Shown here in pieces: positions 61,632 through 64,000 of a stretch of 64,000 bases of DNA. The number at the start of each line of letters is the position of its first letter. The first letter of the stretch is position 1. Location: contig NZ_JAQNDA010000014.1 of NCBI RefSeq assembly GCF_028369065.1, positions 1-64,000 of the forward strand, given 5' to 3'. Below the pieces are notes generated by a model. It was not told where the DNA came from and did no database searches. It saw only the letters and a list, made by a program, of their open reading frames with translations. Origin of the DNA: Marinobacter sp. SS21. Its GTDB lineage: Bacteria > Pseudomonadota > Gammaproteobacteria > Pseudomonadales > Oleiphilaceae. Made by a program: the position numbers and the translations under genes.

Positions 61632-62504
61632 TTACCGGCCCGACTTGAATGCCAGCGCCCGCTGGTACAATTCATTGCGGGACAATCCGGTTAACTCAGC
61701 GCCAATCTTCGCCGCCTGCTTTACCGGCAACTCCGCCACCAACAACGACAACATCCTGTCCACATCCAGTCCCGCGGCTTGCTGCGCCCGCGACGGCGCA
61801 CCCCGCACCATGACCACAAACTCTCCCCGACTGGCGTTACCATCGTCGGCCAGCACCGCCATCAGCTCTGCTGCGGTTCCTGAATAGAAAGTTTCAAACG
61901 TCTTGGTCAGTTCCCGTGCAATCACCACCTCCCGATTGTCACCCATTTCACCGGCAATATCCGCGATCATATCCCGAATGCGGTGGGGAGATTCGTAGAA
62001 CACCAAGGTCGCAGTTTCTTGCGCAAGCGCTTGCAACGCGGCTCGACGTGCGCCGCTTTTTGCGGGCACGAATCCCGCGAACAAAAAGCGATCGGTAGGC
62101 AATCCCGCAGCACTCAGTGCCGCAACCAGGGCGCAAGCACCCGGCACCGGCACCACACGCACGCCGCGCGCCCGGGCTTCACGCACCACCACAAAACCGG
62201 GATCGGAAATCAACGGCGTGCCGGCATCGGACACCAGCGCCGCGCTTTCACCAGCCTCAATTCGTCGCAACAGTGCATCGGCGCGATTACGCTCATTATG
62301 CTCGTGTAGCGAGATCATCGGTTTCTGGATACCCAGGTGCTGCAACAGCCGGCCGCTGTGCCTCGTATCCTCGGCGGCGATCACATCCACCTCCGTCAAC
62401 ACTCGGCAAGCCCGCTCAGTGATATCATCCAGATTGCCGATGGGCGTCGCCACGATATACAGCACACCCACCTGCGAGCCTTCTCGCGTCGATTCCAAGC
62501 CCAC
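61632..62504 (-). CDS. rsmI: 16S rRNA (cytidine-1402-2'-O)-methyltransferase RsmI
   Basis: RsmI methylates the 2'-OH of C1402 in 16S rRNA. The 290-residue protein of the tetrapyrrole-methylase fold has LYIVATPIGNLDDITERA, the EDTRHSGRLL segment and SDAGTPLISDPGF. The start is GTG at 62504 with GAGAGGTAAGG upstream; a GTG ten codons later preceded by AGAAGG is also plausible. Divergent from lpoA, a conserved arrangement. Confidence 0.97.
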   Translation of the reverse strand: MGLESTREGSQVGVLYIVATPIGNLDDITERACRVLTEVDVIAAEDTRHSGRLLQHLGIQKPMISLHEHNERNRADALLRRIEAGESAALVSDAGTPLISDPGFVVVREARARGVRVVPVPGACALVAALSAAGLPTDRFLFAGFVPAKSGARRAALQALAQETATLVFYESPHRIRDMIADIAGEMGDNREVVIARELTKTFETFYSGTAAELMAVLADDGNASRGEFVVMVRGAPSRAQQAAGLDVDRMLSLLVAELPVKQAAKIGAELTGLSRNELYQRALAFKSGR

Positions 62505-62656
62505 GCCTTACCTCTCAATTAACGATTCGAATGACGCCAACGTCATGTGAATTACCGTTGGAGCTGATAAACTTGCCGGTTCAGGACATTCCCAGCATGA
62601 TGACGCCATAATAATGGCGCCACAAGCCTAACCCTCTGGAGCTGTGCGAGCCAGAC
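62505..62656. promoter_or_regulatory. rsmI-lpoA divergent region with two short palindromes
   Basis: The palindrome ATGACG-CCAA-CGTCAT (62531-62546) and the hairpin CGCCAT-AATA-ATGGCG (62605-62620) share the 9-mer ATGACGCCA (62531 and 62601), 70 bp apart. They may be sites for one regulator of both genes. No typical promoter could be fixed. Confidence 0.35.
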
Positions 62657-64000
62657 ATGATGAATATTCCGTTGAAGACGCCGTTGCTGGCCGTAGTGAC
62701 CGCAACCTTGCTAGCCACCGGTTGCAGCGCAATCAACCTGAAAAGCCACTCCCCCGCCACAGCGGCGGAAGCGGTCTCTCTGGCTGCCAGCGAATCAGAC
62801 CAGGAACTCGCCCAAACTTACCTGCTCAGGAGTGCGGATTCCTTTCAGCAAGCGGGAAACCACGATGCAGCCCGGCGCATCCTGACCAGCGCCCCGCTGT
62901 CTGCGCCGTTACCGGAGCTACGCAATCAACACCTGCTCCTGGCCATGGCCAGCGCCACAGCCCTGGACGACCACAGTTGGGCAGACACACTGACCCAAGC
63001 GCTGCCGGAAGATCAGTTCCTTAACTACGGCCCAGGCCTGGCGGCACGGGCTGGCGAGCTCCAGGCCAACACCTTCCAGCTCGCCGGCAAGCCGCTGAGC
63101 GCCGCCAATACGCTGATGCGGATGGTGGACAATGAGGTTGTCGCAGACCTTCAAAGCGCCCACAACCAAATTTGGCAAGCCCTCAGAGCTCTATCGGACG
63201 AATCGCTGACACAAGAGTCCCAACGCGCCATTGGCTACTCCAGCCAGGGCTGGCTTGAGCTTGCCGCAATCATGAGGCAGCCGGACGCCGAACTGGACGA
63301 ACAAGGCCGCAGCATCCGCAACTGGCAGCAAAACTGGGCCAGCCACCCCGCCGCCGGCCAGCTGCCCGAGGAACTGCAACTCATCGCCATGCTGGTTCAG
63401 GAGCGGCCAGAGAAAATCGCTCTGGCGCTGCCTCTCAGTGGCGATCTCGCCAGCGCAGGCGCAGCCATCCGCGACGGGTTTCTCGCCGCCTACTATGACG
63501 ATGAGTCCGCTCGTAATTTCAACATCGATATCAGCGTCTTGGACACCAATGCCAAACCCTTCGCGGATCAGTACCAGGACCTCGCCGCCAGCTACGACCT
63601 GATCGTGGGTCCGCTACAAAAATCGTCAGTCGCCGAACTTGCCCAGCAAGACAGCCTCCCGACCCCTGTGCTAGCCCTGAACTACCTGCCAGAGGAGCTC
63701 TCAGCCCCGCTGGGCATGTACCAGTTTGGCTTGGCCGCAGAAGACGAGGCACGACAGATCGCTCTCCGCCTCAACCAGGAGCAACTCCATCAGGCCCTGG
63801 TGCTGATCCCCACCGGAGATTGGGGCGACCGTTTCGAACACGCCCTGCGACAGGCAATATCGGCACATGACGGCAATGCCCTCAACACCATTCGCTTTCT
63901 GCCTTCGGAAAATTTCCGGGCAGTAACTGCCGATCTGCTTAGCATTACCGAGTCCCGACAGCGAGCCATCGATGTGGAGCGCACCATTGGCCTCAACGTG
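62657..64000 (+). CDS. lpoA: penicillin-binding protein activator LpoA (partial, runs off the window)
   Basis: An outer-membrane lipoprotein that activates PBP1A. 448 codons are visible without a stop; the C terminus lies beyond the window. The signal peptide ends in lipobox LATGC, the next part is a helical TPR-like domain (about 45-250), and then a periplasmic-binding-protein-like domain starts with EKIALALPLSGDLASAGAAIRDGFLAA (about 255 on). Two adjacent ATGs (62657 and 62660) can start it. Divergent from rsmI, as in other gammaproteobacteria. Confidence 0.93.
   Translation, partial: MMNIPLKTPLLAVVTATLLATGCSAINLKSHSPATAAEAVSLAASESDQELAQTYLLRSADSFQQAGNHDAARRILTSAPLSAPLPELRNQHLLLAMASATALDDHSWADTLTQALPEDQFLNYGPGLAARAGELQANTFQLAGKPLSAANTLMRMVDNEVVADLQSAHNQIWQALRALSDESLTQESQRAIGYSSQGWLELAAIMRQPDAELDEQGRSIRNWQQNWASHPAAGQLPEELQLIAMLVQERPEKIALALPLSGDLASAGAAIRDGFLAAYYDDESARNFNIDISVLDTNAKPFADQYQDLAASYDLIVGPLQKSSVAELAQQDSLPTPVLALNYLPEELSAPLGMYQFGLAAEDEARQIALRLNQEQLHQALVLIPTGDWGDRFEHALRQAISAHDGNALNTIRFLPSENFRAVTADLLSITESRQRAIDVERTIGLNV

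Noticed and set aside
61332..61694. Open frames on both strands at 61332-61694
   Set aside because: They lie inside the RNase P RNA gene, which is identified by conserved blocks and P1 pairing.

Overview
The window is a high-GC gammaproteobacterial chromosome segment. Gene order and protein features suggest Marinobacter or a close relative. This is inferred from the Pseudomonas-like order proA-nadD-rsfS-rlmH-mrdA-rodA-rlpA-dacA-ybeD-lipB, the order nudix-argJ-secA-M23-DUF721-lpxC-ftsZ, and the motif content; it was not checked by any search. Nearly all of it is conserved housekeeping sequence. I see no mobile elements, CRISPR arrays or tRNAs.

Layout. 1-160: a bidirectional hairpin terminator and possibly the tail of a gene to the left. 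160-3896: glutaredoxin (-), a YqaA-type membrane protein (+), an ABC1/UbiB-type kinase (-) and an active-looking membrane diguanylate cyclase (+). 3911-13041 (-): an envelope/elongasome operon with lipB, ybeD, dacA, rlpA, rodA, mrdA, rlmH, rsfS, nadD and proA. 13389-16833 (+): a translationally coupled three-gene module of two degenerate GGDEF membrane proteins that keep the c-di-GMP inhibitory-site motif, then a DedA-PAP2 fusion. 16843-24719: a LON-domain protein, a cyclic-nucleotide/HDOD protein, ilvD, an AI-2E-type permease, two small uncharacterised genes, a haloalkane dehalogenase homologue whose nucleophile is Asn, and a thioesterase. 24902-29380: a DEAD-box helicase meeting a folA-thyA-lgt-TSUP block. 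29500-33542 (+): an NRDE protein, xseB, ispA and dxs (isoprenoid precursors). 33568-38074 (-): ribA, moaA, moaC, a Nudix-ThiE fusion and argJ. 38179-43684: secA, an M23 peptidase, a DUF721 protein (+) and lpxC.

43895-60849 (-) is a complete division and cell-wall (dcw) cluster: mraZ-rsmH-ftsL-ftsI-murE-murF-mraY-murD-ftsW-murG-murC-ddlB-ftsQ-ftsA-ftsZ. It has tight overlaps and ends next to lpxC. A clear MraZ operator of 10-bp-spaced GTGG boxes lies upstream of mraZ. Further right are the RNase P RNA gene (rnpB), rsmI and, divergently, lpoA, which runs off the right edge. The cluster makes the lipid II precursors and division machinery, the mrdA/rodA operon handles elongation, and lpoA encodes an outer-membrane activator of peptidoglycan synthases.

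The observations most worth a second look are the pseudo-GGDEF pair coupled to a DedA-PAP2 protein whose phosphatase motifs are eroded, the Asn-for-Asp nucleophile in the dehalogenase homologue, and several unexplained inverted repeats in intergenic regions. No clearly new multi-gene defence or mobile system is visible. Start codons were re-chosen wherever a Shine-Dalgarno sequence or family alignment argued against the longest reading frame.
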